A stretch of DNA of 48,195 bases from Mycolicibacterium komanii (lineage in GTDB: Bacteria; Actinomycetota; Actinomycetes; Mycobacteriales; Mycobacteriaceae): positions 1-48,195 of the forward strand of contig NZ_CVTA01000023.1 in assembly GCF_001050035.1 (NCBI RefSeq). The letters are read 5' to 3'. The notes under the pieces are model-generated. The model had not been told where the DNA came from and did not search any database. It saw nothing but the letters and a program-made list of their open reading frames with translations. Within the stretch, counting starts at the first letter, position 1; every line of letters starts with the position of its first letter. Shown here in pieces: positions 9,924-20,007 of this stretch. A program made the translations under genes and the position numbers.

Positions 9924-11026
9924 ATCCAGCCGTGCGTATCGGCGAAGGTGCCGCGTTGGATTCCGGTCAACGTGTCGCGCAGCGCCATCGTGATCTCCCC
10001 CGGCCCACCGTCGGCGATGGTGAACTCGCCCTCGGCGTGCTTGACCGTGCCGACGGGGGTGATGACGGCGGCGGTTCCGCACGCGAACACCTCGGTGATC
10101 TCGCCGGCGGCCGCCTTCTTCTGCCACTCGTCGACGTCGATCTTGCGTTCCTCGACCGCGAAGCCCGCGTCGGATGCCAACTGCAGCAACGAATCCCGCG
10201 TCACACCGGGCAGGATGGAGCCACTGAGCTCGGGCGTGACCAGCCGCGCCGATCCGCCGCTGCCGAACACGAAGAACAGGTTCATCCCGCCCATCTCTTC
10301 GACGAAGCGGCGTTCGGCGGCGTCCAACCACACCACCTGGTCGCAGTCGTTGTCCGCGGCCTGGGCCTGCGCGAGCAGCGAAGCGGCGTAGTTGCCGCCG
10401 AATTTGGCGGCGCCGGTCCCGCCCGGGCAGGCCCGCACGTATTCGGTGGACAGCCACACGCTGACCGGTTTGATACCGCCCTTGAAGTAGGCGCCCGCGG
10501 GCGATCCGATGACCATGTAGCGGTACTGCGTCGCCGGCCGCACACCCAGTCCGGGCTCGGTGGCGAACACGAACGGCCGCAGATACAGCGACTCCTCGCC
10601 ACCGGCGGGCGGCACCCACTGGTCGTCGACGGCGATGAGCTGGCGCAGCGATTCGATGAAAACGTCCTCGGGCAGCTCGGGAATCGCGAGCCGGCGCGCC
10701 GAGGTCCGCAGCCGGCGCGCGTTGGCCTCCGGCCGGAAGGACACCACGGAACCGTCAGCCCACCGGTAGGCCTTGAGGCCCTCGAAGATCTCCTGCGCGT
10801 AGTGCAGCACGATCGCCGACGGATCGAGTTCGATCGGGCCGTAGGGGATCACGCGCGCGTTGTGCCAACCCTCGCCCTCGGCCCCGTCCTTGTGCCAGTC
10901 GATCGAGACCATGTGATCGGTGTGGTACCGGCCGAATCCGGGGTTGGCCAGGATCGACGCCCTTACCTCATCGCTCGCCCGGTTCGCGTTGCGCTCAACC
11001 GTGAACTCGAGGGGGCCGTCAGTCAT
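9908..11026 (-). CDS. ilvE: Branched-chain amino acid aminotransferase
   Basis: The 372-residue fold-type IV PLP enzyme has its Schiff-base lysine at about residue 208 ([16 protein letters not shown]). Other family motifs are [48 protein letters not shown] and [12 protein letters not shown]. It exchanges the amino group between Leu/Ile/Val and 2-oxoglutarate; the valine keto acid it interconverts is also the PanB substrate. The ATG at 11024-11026 was chosen over a longer frame that would read back into gcvT, because a TACAAT box sits six bases upstream and the protein aligns from memory with Rv2210c from [10 protein letters not shown]. It is 22 bases downstream of gcvT. Confidence 0.96.
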   Translation of the reverse strand: MTDGPLEFTVERNANRASDEVRASILANPGFGRYHTDHMVSIDWHKDGAEGEGWHNARVIPYGPIELDPSAIVLHYAQEIFEGLKAYRWADGSVVSFRPEANARRLRTSARRLAIPELPEDVFIESLRQLIAVDDQWVPPAGGEESLYLRPFVFATEPGLGVRPATQYRYMVIGSPAGAYFKGGIKPVSVWLSTEYVRACPGGTGAAKFGGNYAASLLAQAQAADNDCDQVVWLDAAERRFVEEMGGMNLFFVFGSGGSARLVTPELSGSILPGVTRDSLLQLASDAGFAVEERKIDVDEWQKKAAAGEITEVFACGTAAVITPVGTVKHAEGEFTIADGGPGEITMALRDTLTGIQRGTFADTHGWMARLG

Positions 11027-11032
11027 GCAGCG

Positions 11033-11038
11033 ATTGTA
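11033..11038 (-). promoter_or_regulatory. -10 box of a leaderless ilvE promoter
   Basis: On the minus strand TACAAT is followed by six bases and the ilvE ATG. It fits entirely in the 22-bp gap after gcvT, so ilvE may have its own leaderless transcript in addition to read-through. Confidence 0.65.
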
Positions 11039-11048
11039 TATCCGGGCG

Positions 11049-12143
11049 CTAACGGGTTTTTGCCTCGACGAACGGCGGCTTGACCACCTCACACTCGAGG
11101 GCGCGGCCCCGGACGTCGACCGCGACGCGCGCCCCGTCGGCGATGTCGGCCGCGGTGTCGATCAGGGCCAGTCCGATGCCGACTTTCAATGTGGGAGAGA
11201 AGGTTCCCGACGTCGTCACACCGACGGGCTTCTCACCGTCGAGCACCGTGAGATCGGCCCGCAGCACTCCCCGACCGACGGCCTTCAGGCCGCGCAGCAG
11301 CCGGGGCGGGCCCGCCTCCTTTTCGGCGAGCAGCGCGTCGCGACCCCAGAACGCGTCCTTGCGCCAGCCGATGGCCCACCCGCAACGGGCCTGCAGCGGC
11401 GAGAAATCCGGCGACAGTTCGTGACCGTGCAGCGGATAGCCCATCTCGGTGCGCAGGGTGTCGCGGGCGCCCAGTCCGGCGGGCTCGCCACCCGCCGCCG
11501 TGACGGACTCGAGCAACGCGTCGAACACCACGTCCGAACGGTCCCACGGGGGCAGCAATTCGTAACCGTGCTCCCCGGTGTAACCGGTGCGGCACACCCG
11601 CACGGGCACCCCGGCGAACTCGGCGTCGGCGTAACCCATGTAGTCCATGTCGGTCGGCAGCCCCAGCCCGCCGACCACGTCGGCCGACTTCGGCCCCTGC
11701 ACCGCCAGCACCGCATACGACCGGTGTTCGTCGGTGATGGTGAGCCCGGCCGGTGCCCGCTCCTGCAGCGCCGCAACGACCGCGGCGGTGTTGGCGGCGT
11801 TGGGCACCAGGAAGATCTCCTCGTCGGAGACGTAGTAAGCGATCAGGTCGTCGATCACGCCGCCGGAGTCGTTGCAGCACAACGTGTATTGCGCCTTGCC
11901 GGGGCCGATGCGGCCCAGGTCGTTGGTGAACGCGGAGTTGACGTATTCGGCGGCGCCCGGTCCGCGCACCAACGCCTTGCCCAGATGGCTGACGTCGAAG
12001 AGCCCGACGGTGTTACGGGTGGAGGTGTGCTCGCTGACCGTTCCCGCGTACGAGACGGGCATCAGCCAGCCGCCGAATTCGGCGAAGTTCGCGCCCAGTT
12101 CGCGGTGGCGCTCTTCCAGCGGGCCCTTCAACACATCGGTCAC
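11049..12143 (-). CDS. gcvT: Glycine cleavage system aminomethyltransferase (T protein)
   Basis: The 364-residue protein shows the GcvT domain order: [21 protein letters not shown] near residue 48, [16 protein letters not shown] with conserved Gly/Glu, and [19 protein letters not shown]. The C-terminal barrel contains [22 protein letters not shown]. It transfers the methylene of the aminomethyl group on lipoylated H protein to tetrahydrofolate. Only gcvT is here; gcvH and gcvP are elsewhere. The GTG start has a TAGGGT box eight bases upstream and no Shine-Dalgarno. It is divergent from the adenylyl cyclase gene (39 bases between starts). Confidence 0.95.
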   Translation of the reverse strand: MTDVLKGPLEERHRELGANFAEFGGWLMPVSYAGTVSEHTSTRNTVGLFDVSHLGKALVRGPGAAEYVNSAFTNDLGRIGPGKAQYTLCCNDSGGVIDDLIAYYVSDEEIFLVPNAANTAAVVAALQERAPAGLTITDEHRSYAVLAVQGPKSADVVGGLGLPTDMDYMGYADAEFAGVPVRVCRTGYTGEHGYELLPPWDRSDVVFDALLESVTAAGGEPAGLGARDTLRTEMGYPLHGHELSPDFSPLQARCGWAIGWRKDAFWGRDALLAEKEAGPPRLLRGLKAVGRGVLRADLTVLDGEKPVGVTTSGTFSPTLKVGIGLALIDTAADIADGARVAVDVRGRALECEVVKPPFVEAKTR

Positions 12144-12151
12144 GCCGATCC

Positions 12152-12157
12152 ACCCTA
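12152..12157 (-). promoter_or_regulatory. -10 box of a leaderless gcvT promoter
   Basis: Minus-strand TAGGGT, eight bases, GTG. The same hexamer and spacing recur at pepB and doxX. There is no room for a glycine riboswitch between this box and the start codon. Confidence 0.6.
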
Positions 12158-12182
12158 ATGGTGCCGCTCAGTTGGCACACTT

Positions 12183-13274
12183 GTGCAGGTGGTCGACCTC
12201 GACGCGCTGCAAGCCGCCGGGATCGCCGACGCCCACGACCGGGCGGGGCTGATCGCCTACCTCGACTCGCTGGGGTTCACCGCGGACGACATGGTGGAGG
12301 CCGAACGCCGAGGCCGGCTCTTCGGTCTCGCCGGGGATGTCCTGCAGTGGTCCGGCCCGCCCACCTTCACCCTGCGGGCCGCCGCCGAGGAGCTCGGCGT
12401 ACCGCTCGCCGACCTCACCCACGCCTGGCAGGCGCTCGGCCTGCGGGCCGCCGGACCCGACGTTCCCGCGCTGAGCAGCGCCGACGTCGACGCACTGCGG
12501 ACTTGGCGCACGATCAGCGCGGTGACGGGCCCGGACGCCGCGCTCAACTTCCTGAGGATCATCGGCGCGACGATGGCGCGCCTCGCCGAGGCCAGCGGAT
12601 CGATGATCCGGCTCGCCCAGCCGGACCTGCTGATGACCCACACCCACGACGAGCTCACCACCGCACGTGCCTATCGCGCCGTCGCCGAGCTGGTGCCCGG
12701 TATCTCGGCTCTGATGGACTCGGTGTGGCGCCACCACATCACCAGCGCCAGGGCCTACTTCGAGAACGTCATCCACGACTCGTCGGCGATGGTGACCTGC
12801 GGTGTCGGGTTCGCCGACCTGTCCGGGTTCACGGTGCTGACCCAGCGGCTGAGCCCGACGGAGCTGTCCGACCTGCTGGTCGAGTTCAGCGGCGCGGTGA
12901 GCGACGTGGTCCACGGCGACGGCGGCCGGGTGGTCAAGTTCATCGGCGACGAGGTGATGTGGGTGAACTCCGATCCGGAGCAGCTGCTCGAGGCGGCGAC
13001 GGACCTGGTCGACTATCCGCGGGCCCGCGAAAGTGGCCTCGGCGTGCGGGCCGGGCTGGGGTACGGCCTGGTGCTCGCCATCGGCGGCGACTACTTCGGC
13101 AACCCGGTCAACCTGGCCGCGCGGCTGGTGAGCGCGGCGGCGCCCGGCCAGATCCTTGCCGCGGGCGACGTACGCGACGTGCTGCCCGACCACCCAGCGG
13201 CCCGGCTGGAACCCTTGACGCTCAAGGGGTTCGAAGGCCCGGTCACGGCCTACGACCTGCACGCCGGCTCCTGA
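12183..13274 (+). CDS. Class III adenylyl cyclase with N-terminal regulatory domain (Rv2212-like)
   Basis: The 363-residue protein has an all-helical N-terminal domain (about 1-200) and a C-terminal class III cyclase domain. Metal-binding Asp212 ([10 protein letters not shown]) and Asp256 (KFIGDEVMW) are present, with the adenine-selecting Lys just before the latter. The transition-state pair is in [10 protein letters not shown]. It should therefore make cAMP from ATP. The N-terminal domain resembles that of Rv1264/Rv2212, where published work reports pH and fatty-acid effects. The GTG at 12183 is the best in-frame start; GTG 12189 is an alternative. It is soluble, with no membrane segments. 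Its -10 was not clear. Confidence 0.88.
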   Translation: MQVVDLDALQAAGIADAHDRAGLIAYLDSLGFTADDMVEAERRGRLFGLAGDVLQWSGPPTFTLRAAAEELGVPLADLTHAWQALGLRAAGPDVPALSSADVDALRTWRTISAVTGPDAALNFLRIIGATMARLAEASGSMIRLAQPDLLMTHTHDELTTARAYRAVAELVPGISALMDSVWRHHITSARAYFENVIHDSSAMVTCGVGFADLSGFTVLTQRLSPTELSDLLVEFSGAVSDVVHGDGGRVVKFIGDEVMWVNSDPEQLLEAATDLVDYPRARESGLGVRAGLGYGLVLAIGGDYFGNPVNLAARLVSAAAPGQILAAGDVRDVLPDHPAARLEPLTLKGFEGPVTAYDLHAGS

Positions 13275-13277
13275 AGC

Positions 13278-13283
13278 TAGGGT
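13278..13283 (+). promoter_or_regulatory. -10 box of a leaderless pepB promoter
   Basis: TAGGGT lies three bases after the cyclase stop and eight bases before the pepB GTG, identical in hexamer and spacing to the gcvT and doxX sites. Confidence 0.6.
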
Positions 13284-13291
13284 TGGGCTTC

Positions 13292-14812
13292 GTGAGCCCT
13301 GCAACCGCCGGATACCAAACCCCCACCGTCACCGTCAGCTCGTCGCTGCCCAAACGCAAGGTCGACGCCTCGGTCCTGATCGTGCCCGTGGTGAACGGTG
13401 ACGACGACTCCTCGGCGAAGGTGTTGGCCAGCCCATTCCTCGACGCCTCGGCGGTCGCCGAGATCGAGACCGCATTGGCGGCGCTCGGCGCCAAGGCGGG
13501 CAACGAGCAGGTGACGCGCGTCGTGGCTCCGTCGCTCCCGGTGGGCAGCGTGCTGGCGGTCGGGCTCGGCAAGCGGCGCGACAGCTACCCGCCCGACGCG
13601 GTGCGCCGCGCCGCGGGGGTCGCCGCCCGTTCGCTCAACGGCACCGGGTCGGTGGTGACCACGCTGTCGGATGTGGACCTGACCGCCGCGATCGAGGGGC
13701 TGATCCTGGGCGCGTACCGGTTCAGCGACTTCCGCAGCGAGAAGACCGCCCCGAAGGACGCCGGACTGCGCGAGATCACCGCGCTGGCCCCGGACACCAA
13801 GTCGGCCACCAAGGAGTCGGCGCAGCGCGCGGCGGACATCGCGACGGCGGTGGCCACCGCCCGCGATTTCGTCAACACTCCGCCCAGCCATCTCTTCCCC
13901 GACGAGTTCGCACGGCGCGCAAAGGCTTTGGGCGAGACGGCCGGACTGTTGGTCGAGATCCTCGACGAGAAGGCGCTGGAGAAGGCGGGTTACGGCGGCA
14001 TCATCGGCGTCGGCAAGGGGTCGTCTCGGCCGCCGAGGCTGGTGCGATTGACGCACAAGGGCGCCAAGCGCAAGGGCAAGAAGGTCGCGCTGGTCGGCAA
14101 GGGCATCACGTTCGACACCGGCGGCATCTCGATCAAGCCCGCGGCGAACATGCACCACATGACGTCCGACATGGGCGGTGCAGCGGCCGTCGTCGCGACG
14201 GTGGTGCTGGCCGCCAAGCAGAAGCTGCCGATCGACGTCATCGCCACAGTGCCGATGGCCGAGAACATGCCGTCGGCGACCGCGCAGCGACCCGGCGACG
14301 TGCTGACGCAGTACGGCGGCATCACGGTCGAGGTGCTCAACACAGACGCCGAGGGCCGGCTGATCCTGGCCGACGCGATCGTCCGGGCCGGTGAGGACGA
14401 GCCGGACTACCTGATCGAGACCTCGACGCTGACCGGCGCGCAGACCGTCGCGCTGGGCTCGCGCACGCCGGGCGTCATGGGCAGCGACGAGTTCCGCGAC
14501 CGGGTGGCGAGGATTTCGCAGACGGTCGGCGAGAACGCCTGGCCCATGCCGTTGCCCGAGGAACTCAAGGACGATCTCAAGTCGACGGTCGCCGATCTCG
14601 CCAACGTCAGCGGGTCACGGTTCGCCGGCATGCTGGTCGCGGGCACATACCTGCGCGAGTTCGTGCGCGACGGCGTGCAGTGGGCCCACATCGACATCGC
14701 GGGCCCGGCGTACAACACCGGCGGCCCGTGGGGTTACACCGGCAAGGGCGGCACGGGTGTGCCGACGCGGACGATGTTCGCGGTCCTCGAAGATATAGCC
14801 GCGAGCGGCTGA
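13292..14812 (+). CDS. pepB: Leucyl aminopeptidase (M17 family)
   Basis: The 506-residue protein has a variable N-terminal domain and the M17 catalytic domain. The active-site regions are [20 protein letters not shown] (metal/catalytic Lys and Asp) and [15 protein letters not shown] (the family signature, Arg bicarbonate site). [10 protein letters not shown] and [18 protein letters not shown] are also typical. It is a hexameric two-metal exopeptidase in cytosolic peptide turnover, orthologous from memory to Rv2213. The GTG at 13292 is supported by the TAGGGT box. The C-terminus ...IAASG is encoded by the first copy of a 25-bp repeat that continues to the ephD stop. Confidence 0.95.
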   Translation: MSPATAGYQTPTVTVSSSLPKRKVDASVLIVPVVNGDDDSSAKVLASPFLDASAVAEIETALAALGAKAGNEQVTRVVAPSLPVGSVLAVGLGKRRDSYPPDAVRRAAGVAARSLNGTGSVVTTLSDVDLTAAIEGLILGAYRFSDFRSEKTAPKDAGLREITALAPDTKSATKESAQRAADIATAVATARDFVNTPPSHLFPDEFARRAKALGETAGLLVEILDEKALEKAGYGGIIGVGKGSSRPPRLVRLTHKGAKRKGKKVALVGKGITFDTGGISIKPAANMHHMTSDMGGAAAVVATVVLAAKQKLPIDVIATVPMAENMPSATAQRPGDVLTQYGGITVEVLNTDAEGRLILADAIVRAGEDEPDYLIETSTLTGAQTVALGSRTPGVMGSDEFRDRVARISQTVGENAWPMPLPEELKDDLKSTVADLANVSGSRFAGMLVAGTYLREFVRDGVQWAHIDIAGPAYNTGGPWGYTGKGGTGVPTRTMFAVLEDIAASG

Positions 14813-14860
14813 TCGGGCCGGAGCCGCGAGCGGCTGATCGGGCCGGAGCCGCGAGCGGCT
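14797..14860. repeat. Palindromic 25-bp tandem repeat across the pepB and ephD stops
   Basis: AGCCGCGAGCGGCT occurs three times (14797-14810, 14822-14835, 14847-14860). The first two copies are each followed by an identical spacer (GATCGGGCCGG). Every core is a 6-bp inverted repeat around GA. Copy one encodes the end of PepB; copy three runs into the ephD stop on the other strand. The stacked hairpins probably stop transcription from both sides. Confidence 0.9.
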
Positions 14861-16625
14861 AGAGGACCTTGCCGCGCGCGGTGCTGCGCATCACCTGCGG
14901 CAGCAGATGCGCGACGCCGTAGACGATGTGCGCTTCGGGCGTGACCGGGCGGATCGGCTTGTTCTTCTTGACCGCCGAGACGATCGCATCGGCGGCCTTG
15001 TCCGGCCCGTAGCGGCGTCGGGCGAACGCCTTTTCGAGCTGTGCGCGACGGGCTTCGACCTTGTCCAGCTTCGACGCGGGCGCGTTGAAGCGAGTGGTGT
15101 GCACGATGTTGGTGTCGATGACGCCCGGACACACCGTGGTGAGGCCGACGCCGGCCTGGTCGAGTTCGGCGCGTAGGCAGTCGCCGAACATGAACACCGC
15201 CGCCTTGCTGGTGGCGTACGCGTTCATCGACTGCTGCGGCGAGTACGCCGCCATCGACGAGATGTTCACGACGTGCCCGCCCAGCCCGCGGTCGACCAGT
15301 CGACGCCCAAATGACCTGCAGCAGTTGACGACTCCGCCGAAGTTGATGGCCAGCACGCGGTCGTACTCCTCGCGAGGGGTGTCGAGGAACATGCCCGCAT
15401 GCCCGACCCCCGCGTTGTTGACGACGATGTCGGGCACCCCGTGTTCGGCGCACACCTCGTCGGCGAACCGCTCGACGGCGTCGGCGTCGGACACGTCGAC
15501 GGTGTAGGCGTGCGCGACTCCGCCGCGGGCGCCGATCTGGGCCGCGGTCTCCTTCACCGCACCCTCGTCGACGTCGCTGACGACGATCTCGGCACCCTCG
15601 CGGGCGAAGGCAAGCGCCGTCGCACGGCCGATGCCACTACCGGCCCCGGTCACCGAAACCAGTGTGTCGCTGAAGTATTCACGCGGCCGGCCGACCTGCG
15701 CGCGCAACAGCTCACGCGCGGGGGGCTCGCCCTCGAGATAGTCGACGAGCTGCTCAACCGACGTGGCGACGGCCTGCGGGTGCGACATCGGCGACCAGTG
15801 CCCGGCGGCGATGTCACGACGCCACAGCCGCGCCACCCACCGGCGGGTGTCCTCGTAGACGTGGGGCCGCACGAACGGATCCCTGGTGTTGACGATCAGC
15901 TGCACCGGAACGTCGACGTAGTGGTCCTTGCGCCCCGGCGCCATCGATCGCAGGTAGTTGGCGCCGTACACCTTGACGCCCTTCGCGGCGTCGGCCTTGT
16001 AGGTCGCCGAATGGTGCAGTTGCTCGCGTGGGATGCCGTCGCGCACCAACAGGATCTGGCGCACGAAATCGGCGACGAAGGCGCGCACCGCCAGCGGGGC
16101 CACCACCGGAATCGAGAAGAACCCCATGTAGGAGAACGACAGGAACTGGCTCAGCGCGCGCACGAACCGGCGCGGGCGCCACGGCCGCATCAGGGCACTG
16201 GTGATGAAGAGGTTGAGATGATCGGCGCTCGGGCCCGAGATCGAGGTGAACGACGCGACCCGGTCGCCGGCGCCCGGCCGGGCGAGGTACTCCCACATGG
16301 CCGCCGAACCCCAGTCGTGGGCGAGCACGTGCACCGGCCCGCCCGGGCTGACCGCGGCGACGACGGCTTCGAAGTCGTCGGCGTACTGAGACATGCGGTA
16401 GGCCGAAACCCGTTTGGGCCCAGTCGATTCCCCGACGCCGCGGTTGTCGTAGCGCACGATGCGGAACCGGTCGGCCAGCAGGGACACCACACCGTCCCAC
16501 AGCACGTGCGTATCCGGCCACCCGTGCACGAGAACCAGCGTGGGACGGTCGGGATTGCCTTCTTCGTAGACCGCAATCCGCACGTCATCCGTGCTGTCGA
16601 CGAATCGCTGCGCGATCTCCCCCAT
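14859..16625 (-). CDS. ephD: EphD: alpha/beta-hydrolase (epoxide hydrolase) fused to a short-chain dehydrogenase
   Basis: The 588-residue protein contains two enzymes. Residues about 10-300 form an epoxide-hydrolase-type alpha/beta-hydrolase with HGWPDTHVLWDG (oxyanion), nucleophile Asp104 in LAHDWGSAAMW, and a His near the end (AAGHWSPMSHP). Residues about 320-588 form a classical SDR with TGAGSGIGRATA, NNAGVGHAG, and catalytic Ser/Tyr/Lys in the SSMAAYSPQQSMNAYATSK stretch. This matches M. tuberculosis Rv2214c, which published work links to epoxide-bearing mycolic acids. The ATG at 16623-16625 has GGGAGG upstream. It is convergent with pepB. Confidence 0.93.
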   Translation of the reverse strand: MGEIAQRFVDSTDDVRIAVYEEGNPDRPTLVLVHGWPDTHVLWDGVVSLLADRFRIVRYDNRGVGESTGPKRVSAYRMSQYADDFEAVVAAVSPGGPVHVLAHDWGSAAMWEYLARPGAGDRVASFTSISGPSADHLNLFITSALMRPWRPRRFVRALSQFLSFSYMGFFSIPVVAPLAVRAFVADFVRQILLVRDGIPREQLHHSATYKADAAKGVKVYGANYLRSMAPGRKDHYVDVPVQLIVNTRDPFVRPHVYEDTRRWVARLWRRDIAAGHWSPMSHPQAVATSVEQLVDYLEGEPPARELLRAQVGRPREYFSDTLVSVTGAGSGIGRATALAFAREGAEIVVSDVDEGAVKETAAQIGARGGVAHAYTVDVSDADAVERFADEVCAEHGVPDIVVNNAGVGHAGMFLDTPREEYDRVLAINFGGVVNCCRSFGRRLVDRGLGGHVVNISSMAAYSPQQSMNAYATSKAAVFMFGDCLRAELDQAGVGLTTVCPGVIDTNIVHTTRFNAPASKLDKVEARRAQLEKAFARRRYGPDKAADAIVSAVKKNKPIRPVTPEAHIVYGVAHLLPQVMRSTARGKVL

Positions 16626-16674
16626 CACACCTCCCGTGAATTGGCGGAACCGCCGGTACCGTATCAGTGCGCGG

Positions 16675-17031
16675 CTAGCGCTCCTCGAGTTCCCGCCGCG
16701 CGGCACGTCGGCGTTCGATCCGGCGCCGCTCGTCGTAGTCGCGCATCCGCTGCGGATAGCCGACTTTCTGCACGTCATAGACGGGGATCTTCAGCCGGTC
16801 GGACAGCTTGCGGGCACCCGCGTCTCCCCCGGCGCGGCGCCGCGTCCACTCGCCGTCGGCGGCGACCAACACCACGGTGACGTCGGTGACAGTGGTCTTC
16901 GGCTCGACGAACGCTTCCACGCCGGGGTGTTCGCCGACCCACTGGCGCAGGTAGTTCAGATCAGCCGCGGGGTCTTCGCGCGGGCCGTCGGACCCACGCT
17001 TGCCGCGCCGGAACCTGTCGAGGACTCCCAC
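16675..17031 (-). CDS. Small basic conserved protein of unknown function
   Basis: The 118-residue protein starts [17 protein letters not shown] middle alpha/beta-looking region has [19 protein letters not shown] and [20 protein letters not shown]. Then come [20 protein letters not shown] and a very basic helical tail of Arg/Glu repeats (about residues 98-118). No transmembrane segment or enzyme motif is visible. The GTG at 17031 is the likely start; an earlier in-frame start would run past the likely promoter. It sits 49 bases upstream of ephD on the same strand and is divergent from dlaT. I do not recognise the family; it looks like a conserved actinobacterial protein, and codon use is normal. 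Confidence 0.7.
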   Translation of the reverse strand: MGVLDRFRRGKRGSDGPREDPAADLNYLRQWVGEHPGVEAFVEPKTTVTDVTVVLVAADGEWTRRRAGGDAGARKLSDRLKIPVYDVQKVGYPQRMRDYDERRRIERRRAARRELEER

Positions 17032-17189
17032 TCCCGTCCGCTCTCCCTCCGATAGCTCCTTCGATAGTGCCAGAGCATTGGGTCGGACGGTCTGCGGCGA
17101 ACTGCGCGTCCGGACGTGACAGGATGGGTATGAAGACAATCACCCCAGCACGATCGACGACCGTTCAAGGGAGCGAGGGAGTCAATCAC

Positions 17190-19061
17190 ATGGCCATCTC
17201 TGTTCAGATGCCCGCACTCGGTGAGAGCGTCACCGAGGGGACTGTCACCCGATGGCTCAAGCAAGAGGGTGACACGGTCGAACAAGATGAGCCGTTGCTT
17301 GAAGTCTCCACCGACAAGGTCGACACCGAGATCCCCGCGCCCGCTTCCGGTGTGCTGAAGAAGATCGTCGCCCAAGAGGACGACACCGTTGAGGTGGGCG
17401 GCGAGCTCGCGGTCATCGGCGACGCCGACGAGGACGGCGGCGAATCCGGAGGCTCCGACGAGGACGAGGGCGACTCCGGAGGCTCCGACGAAGCCGAGGA
17501 GGAGCCGCAGGACCAGGAAGAGCCCGCCGAAGAGGAGAAGCCGGCCGAGGAGCCCGCCGCGCAGTCCGAACCCGCCGCCGAACAGACGGAGTCCGAGCCC
17601 GAGCCCAAGGCGAAACCCGCCGCGAAGTCCTCGGGTAAGGCGACACCGGTGCTGATGCCCGAACTCGGCGAGTCGGTCACCGAAGGCACCGTGACCCGTT
17701 GGCTGAAGAAGGTCGGCGACAGTGTGGAGGTCGACGAGCCGCTGCTGGAGGTCTCGACGGACAAGGTCGATACCGAGATCCCCTCGCCCGTGGCAGGCAC
17801 GCTGATCGAGATCATCGCCGAAGAAGACGACACCGTCGAGGTGGGTGGCGAACTGGCCAAGATCGGCGATGCCGGTGCGGAGGCCGAAGCCGAACCGGAA
17901 CCGGAACCGGAGCCCGAACCAGAACCGGAGCCCGAGCCCGAGCCCAAGCAAGAGTCGAAGAAAGAGCCCGAGCCGGAACCCAAGCAAGAGGCCAAGCCCG
18001 AGCCCAAGTCGGAACCCAAGCAAGAGGCCAAGCCCGAGCCGAAGTCCGAATCGAAGCCGGAACCCAAGCCCCAGCCGAAGTCCGAACCGGAGCCGTCGAG
18101 CGACTCCGGACCCTACGTCACCCCGTTGGTGCGAAAACTGGCCGCGGAGAACAACGTTGACCTCGCCAGCGTGAAGGGCACCGGGGTCGGTGGACGGATC
18201 CGTAAGCAGGACGTCCTGGCGGCGGCGGAGTCGAGCAAGGCTCCGTCGACCGAACAGGCCGCCGAGGCCCCGGGCAAGTCAGCGGCAGCGGCGACGGCGC
18301 CCGCGGACGTTAACGCCTCGCGCGCGTCCCTGGCGCACCTGCGCGGCACCACGCAGAAGGCCACCCGTATCCGTCAGCTGACCGCCAAGAAGACCCGCGA
18401 ATCTCTGCAGGCGACAGCGCAATTGACGCAGACCCACGAGGTCGATATGACCAGGATCGTGTCGCTGCGGACGCGGGCGAAGGCCAGCTTCGCCGAACGC
18501 GAGGGCGTGAACCTGACCTATCTGCCGTTCATCGCGGTCGCGGTCATCGACGCGCTCAAGGCGCATCCGAACGTCAACGCCAGCTACAACGAAGAGACCA
18601 AGGAGATCACCTACTACGACGCCGAGCATCTCGGCATCGCGGTGGACACCGAACAGGGTCTGCTCTCACCGGTCATCAAGAACGCCGGCGATCTGTCGCT
18701 GGGCGGGCTGGCACGCGCGATCTCGGATATCGCGGCGCGCGCCAGGTCCGGTGACCTCAAGCCCGACGAGCTGTCCGGCGGGACGTTCACCATCACCAAC
18801 ATCGGCAGCCAGGGCGCACTGTTCGACACGCCGATCCTCGTCCCGCCGCAGGCGGCGATGTTGGGCACCGGTGCGATCGTCAAGCGGCCGCGGGTGATCG
18901 CCGACGAGTTCGGCAACGAGTCGATCGGCGTGCGGTCGGTGTGCTACTTGCCGCTGACCTACGACCACCGGCTGATCGACGGTGCCGACGCCGGCCGCTT
19001 CCTGACCACCGTCAAGCGCCGCCTCGAGGAAGGCGCATTCGAGGCCGATCTGGGCCTGTAG
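17190..19061 (+). CDS. dlaT: Dihydrolipoamide acyltransferase (E2) with two lipoyl domains
   Basis: The 623-residue protein has two lipoyl domains with lipoylated lysines at Lys43 and about Lys192, both in STDKVDTEI. An E3/E1-binding domain follows ([31 protein letters not shown]), then the acyltransferase domain with the active-site [13 protein letters not shown] near residue 592. The linkers are long and low complexity: an acidic linker at about 80-150 and a Glu-Pro/Lys-Pro linker at about 231-307. The whole is about 70 residues longer than I recall for Rv2215. In M. tuberculosis this E2 serves pyruvate dehydrogenase and a peroxynitrite reductase; here the same role is inferred. The ATG has a GAGGGAG Shine-Dalgarno. 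Confidence 0.95.
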   Translation: MAISVQMPALGESVTEGTVTRWLKQEGDTVEQDEPLLEVSTDKVDTEIPAPASGVLKKIVAQEDDTVEVGGELAVIGDADEDGGESGGSDEDEGDSGGSDEAEEEPQDQEEPAEEEKPAEEPAAQSEPAAEQTESEPEPKAKPAAKSSGKATPVLMPELGESVTEGTVTRWLKKVGDSVEVDEPLLEVSTDKVDTEIPSPVAGTLIEIIAEEDDTVEVGGELAKIGDAGAEAEAEPEPEPEPEPEPEPEPEPKQESKKEPEPEPKQEAKPEPKSEPKQEAKPEPKSESKPEPKPQPKSEPEPSSDSGPYVTPLVRKLAAENNVDLASVKGTGVGGRIRKQDVLAAAESSKAPSTEQAAEAPGKSAAAATAPADVNASRASLAHLRGTTQKATRIRQLTAKKTRESLQATAQLTQTHEVDMTRIVSLRTRAKASFAEREGVNLTYLPFIAVAVIDALKAHPNVNASYNEETKEITYYDAEHLGIAVDTEQGLLSPVIKNAGDLSLGGLARAISDIAARARSGDLKPDELSGGTFTITNIGSQGALFDTPILVPPQAAMLGTGAIVKRPRVIADEFGNESIGVRSVCYLPLTYDHRLIDGADAGRFLTTVKRRLEEGAFEADLGL

Positions 19062-19091
19062 AAGGTTCCGAGAGAAGGGCTTACGCCTGTC

Positions 19092-19997
19092 GTGTCCGAA
19101 GCCGTAATCGCGATCGCGGGATCGTCCGGTCTGATCGGCACGGCTCTGGTCTATGCGCTGCGCGCCACCGACCGCCGCGTGCTGCGCATCGTCCGGCGCG
19201 CGCCGTCGAACGCCGACGAGGTGTTCTGGAACCCCGACACCGGCGAATTCGACCCGGCGACGCTGGCCGGGGTGGATGCCGTCGTGAACCTGTGCGGGGT
19301 GAACGTCGGCGAGAAGCGGTGGTCGGGGGCGTTCAAGCAGAGCCTGCGCGACAGCCGCATCGGACCGACCGAGGTGCTGGCCACCGCGGTCGCCGAGGCG
19401 GGGGTGCCCGTGCTGGTCAACGCCAGCGCGGTCGGGTACTACGGCGACACGGGGCCCCGCATCACCGACGAGACCGCGCCGGCGGGCGACGGGTTCCTCG
19501 CCAATCTCTGCGTCGATTGGGAGGCCGCAACGTGGCCGGCCCGCCAGGACGGCGCCCGGGTGGTGCTGGTGCGGTCGGGACTGGTGTTGGCGCAGGCCGG
19601 AGGGATGCTGGGCAGGCTCAAGCCGTTGTTCTCCTTGGGTTTGGGCGCCCGACTGGGCAACGGCCGCCAGTACATGCCGTGGATCAGCCTGGAGGACGAG
19701 ATCCGCGCGCTGCTGTTCGCGATATCACACGACGAGCTGTCGGGTCCGGTGAACCTGACCGGTCCGGCGCCGGTCACCAACGCCGAGTTCACCACGGCGG
19801 TGGGCCGCGCGGTCAACCGCCCGACACCGCTGATGGTGCCCGGGTTCGCGCTGCGCGCCGCGCTCGGCGAGTTCGCCGACGAGGGTCTGCTCGGCGGTCA
19901 ACGCGCCATCCCCGCCGCGCTCGAGCGGGCCGGATTCGTCTTCCACCACAACACCATTGGTGAGGCATTGGCGTTCGCCACCGCGTCGCCGGAGTAG
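19092..19997 (+). CDS. TIGR01777/YfcH-type NAD-dependent epimerase-like protein (Rv2216-like)
   Basis: The 301-residue extended SDR begins [18 protein letters not shown] (GxxGxxG NAD(P) site). It has [32 protein letters not shown] with the active-site Tyr region, [17 protein letters not shown], and the C-terminal DUF1731-like end [20 protein letters not shown]. Substrate is unknown for the family. It starts at GTG 19092, 30 bases after dlaT, and ends 10 bases before lipB; its TAG stop lies inside the lipB -10 box. The conserved place between dlaT and lipB hints at a link to lipoate or E2 metabolism, but that is inference. Confidence 0.85.
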   Translation: MSEAVIAIAGSSGLIGTALVYALRATDRRVLRIVRRAPSNADEVFWNPDTGEFDPATLAGVDAVVNLCGVNVGEKRWSGAFKQSLRDSRIGPTEVLATAVAEAGVPVLVNASAVGYYGDTGPRITDETAPAGDGFLANLCVDWEAATWPARQDGARVVLVRSGLVLAQAGGMLGRLKPLFSLGLGARLGNGRQYMPWISLEDEIRALLFAISHDELSGPVNLTGPAPVTNAEFTTAVGRAVNRPTPLMVPGFALRAALGEFADEGLLGGQRAIPAALERAGFVFHHNTIGEALAFATASPE

Positions 19998-20000
19998 CGT
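19995..20000 (+). promoter_or_regulatory. -10 box of a leaderless lipB promoter
   Basis: TAGCGT, seven bases, ATG. The first three bases are the stop codon of the preceding gene, so promoter and stop share sequence. Confidence 0.6.
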
Positions 20001-20007
20001 CGACGGT

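Noticed and set aside
12144..12182. Possible glycine riboswitch before gcvT
   Set aside because: Only 39 bases separate the divergent starts and the -10 box is eight bases from the GTG, leaving no leader.
15399..16880. 493-codon open frame opposite ephD
   Set aside because: No domain or plausible start context; composition is that of an antisense shadow.
17880..18110. Short repeats that look like a CRISPR or VNTR array
   Set aside because: They are degenerate Glu-Pro/Lys-Pro codons of the DlaT linker with no spacers.
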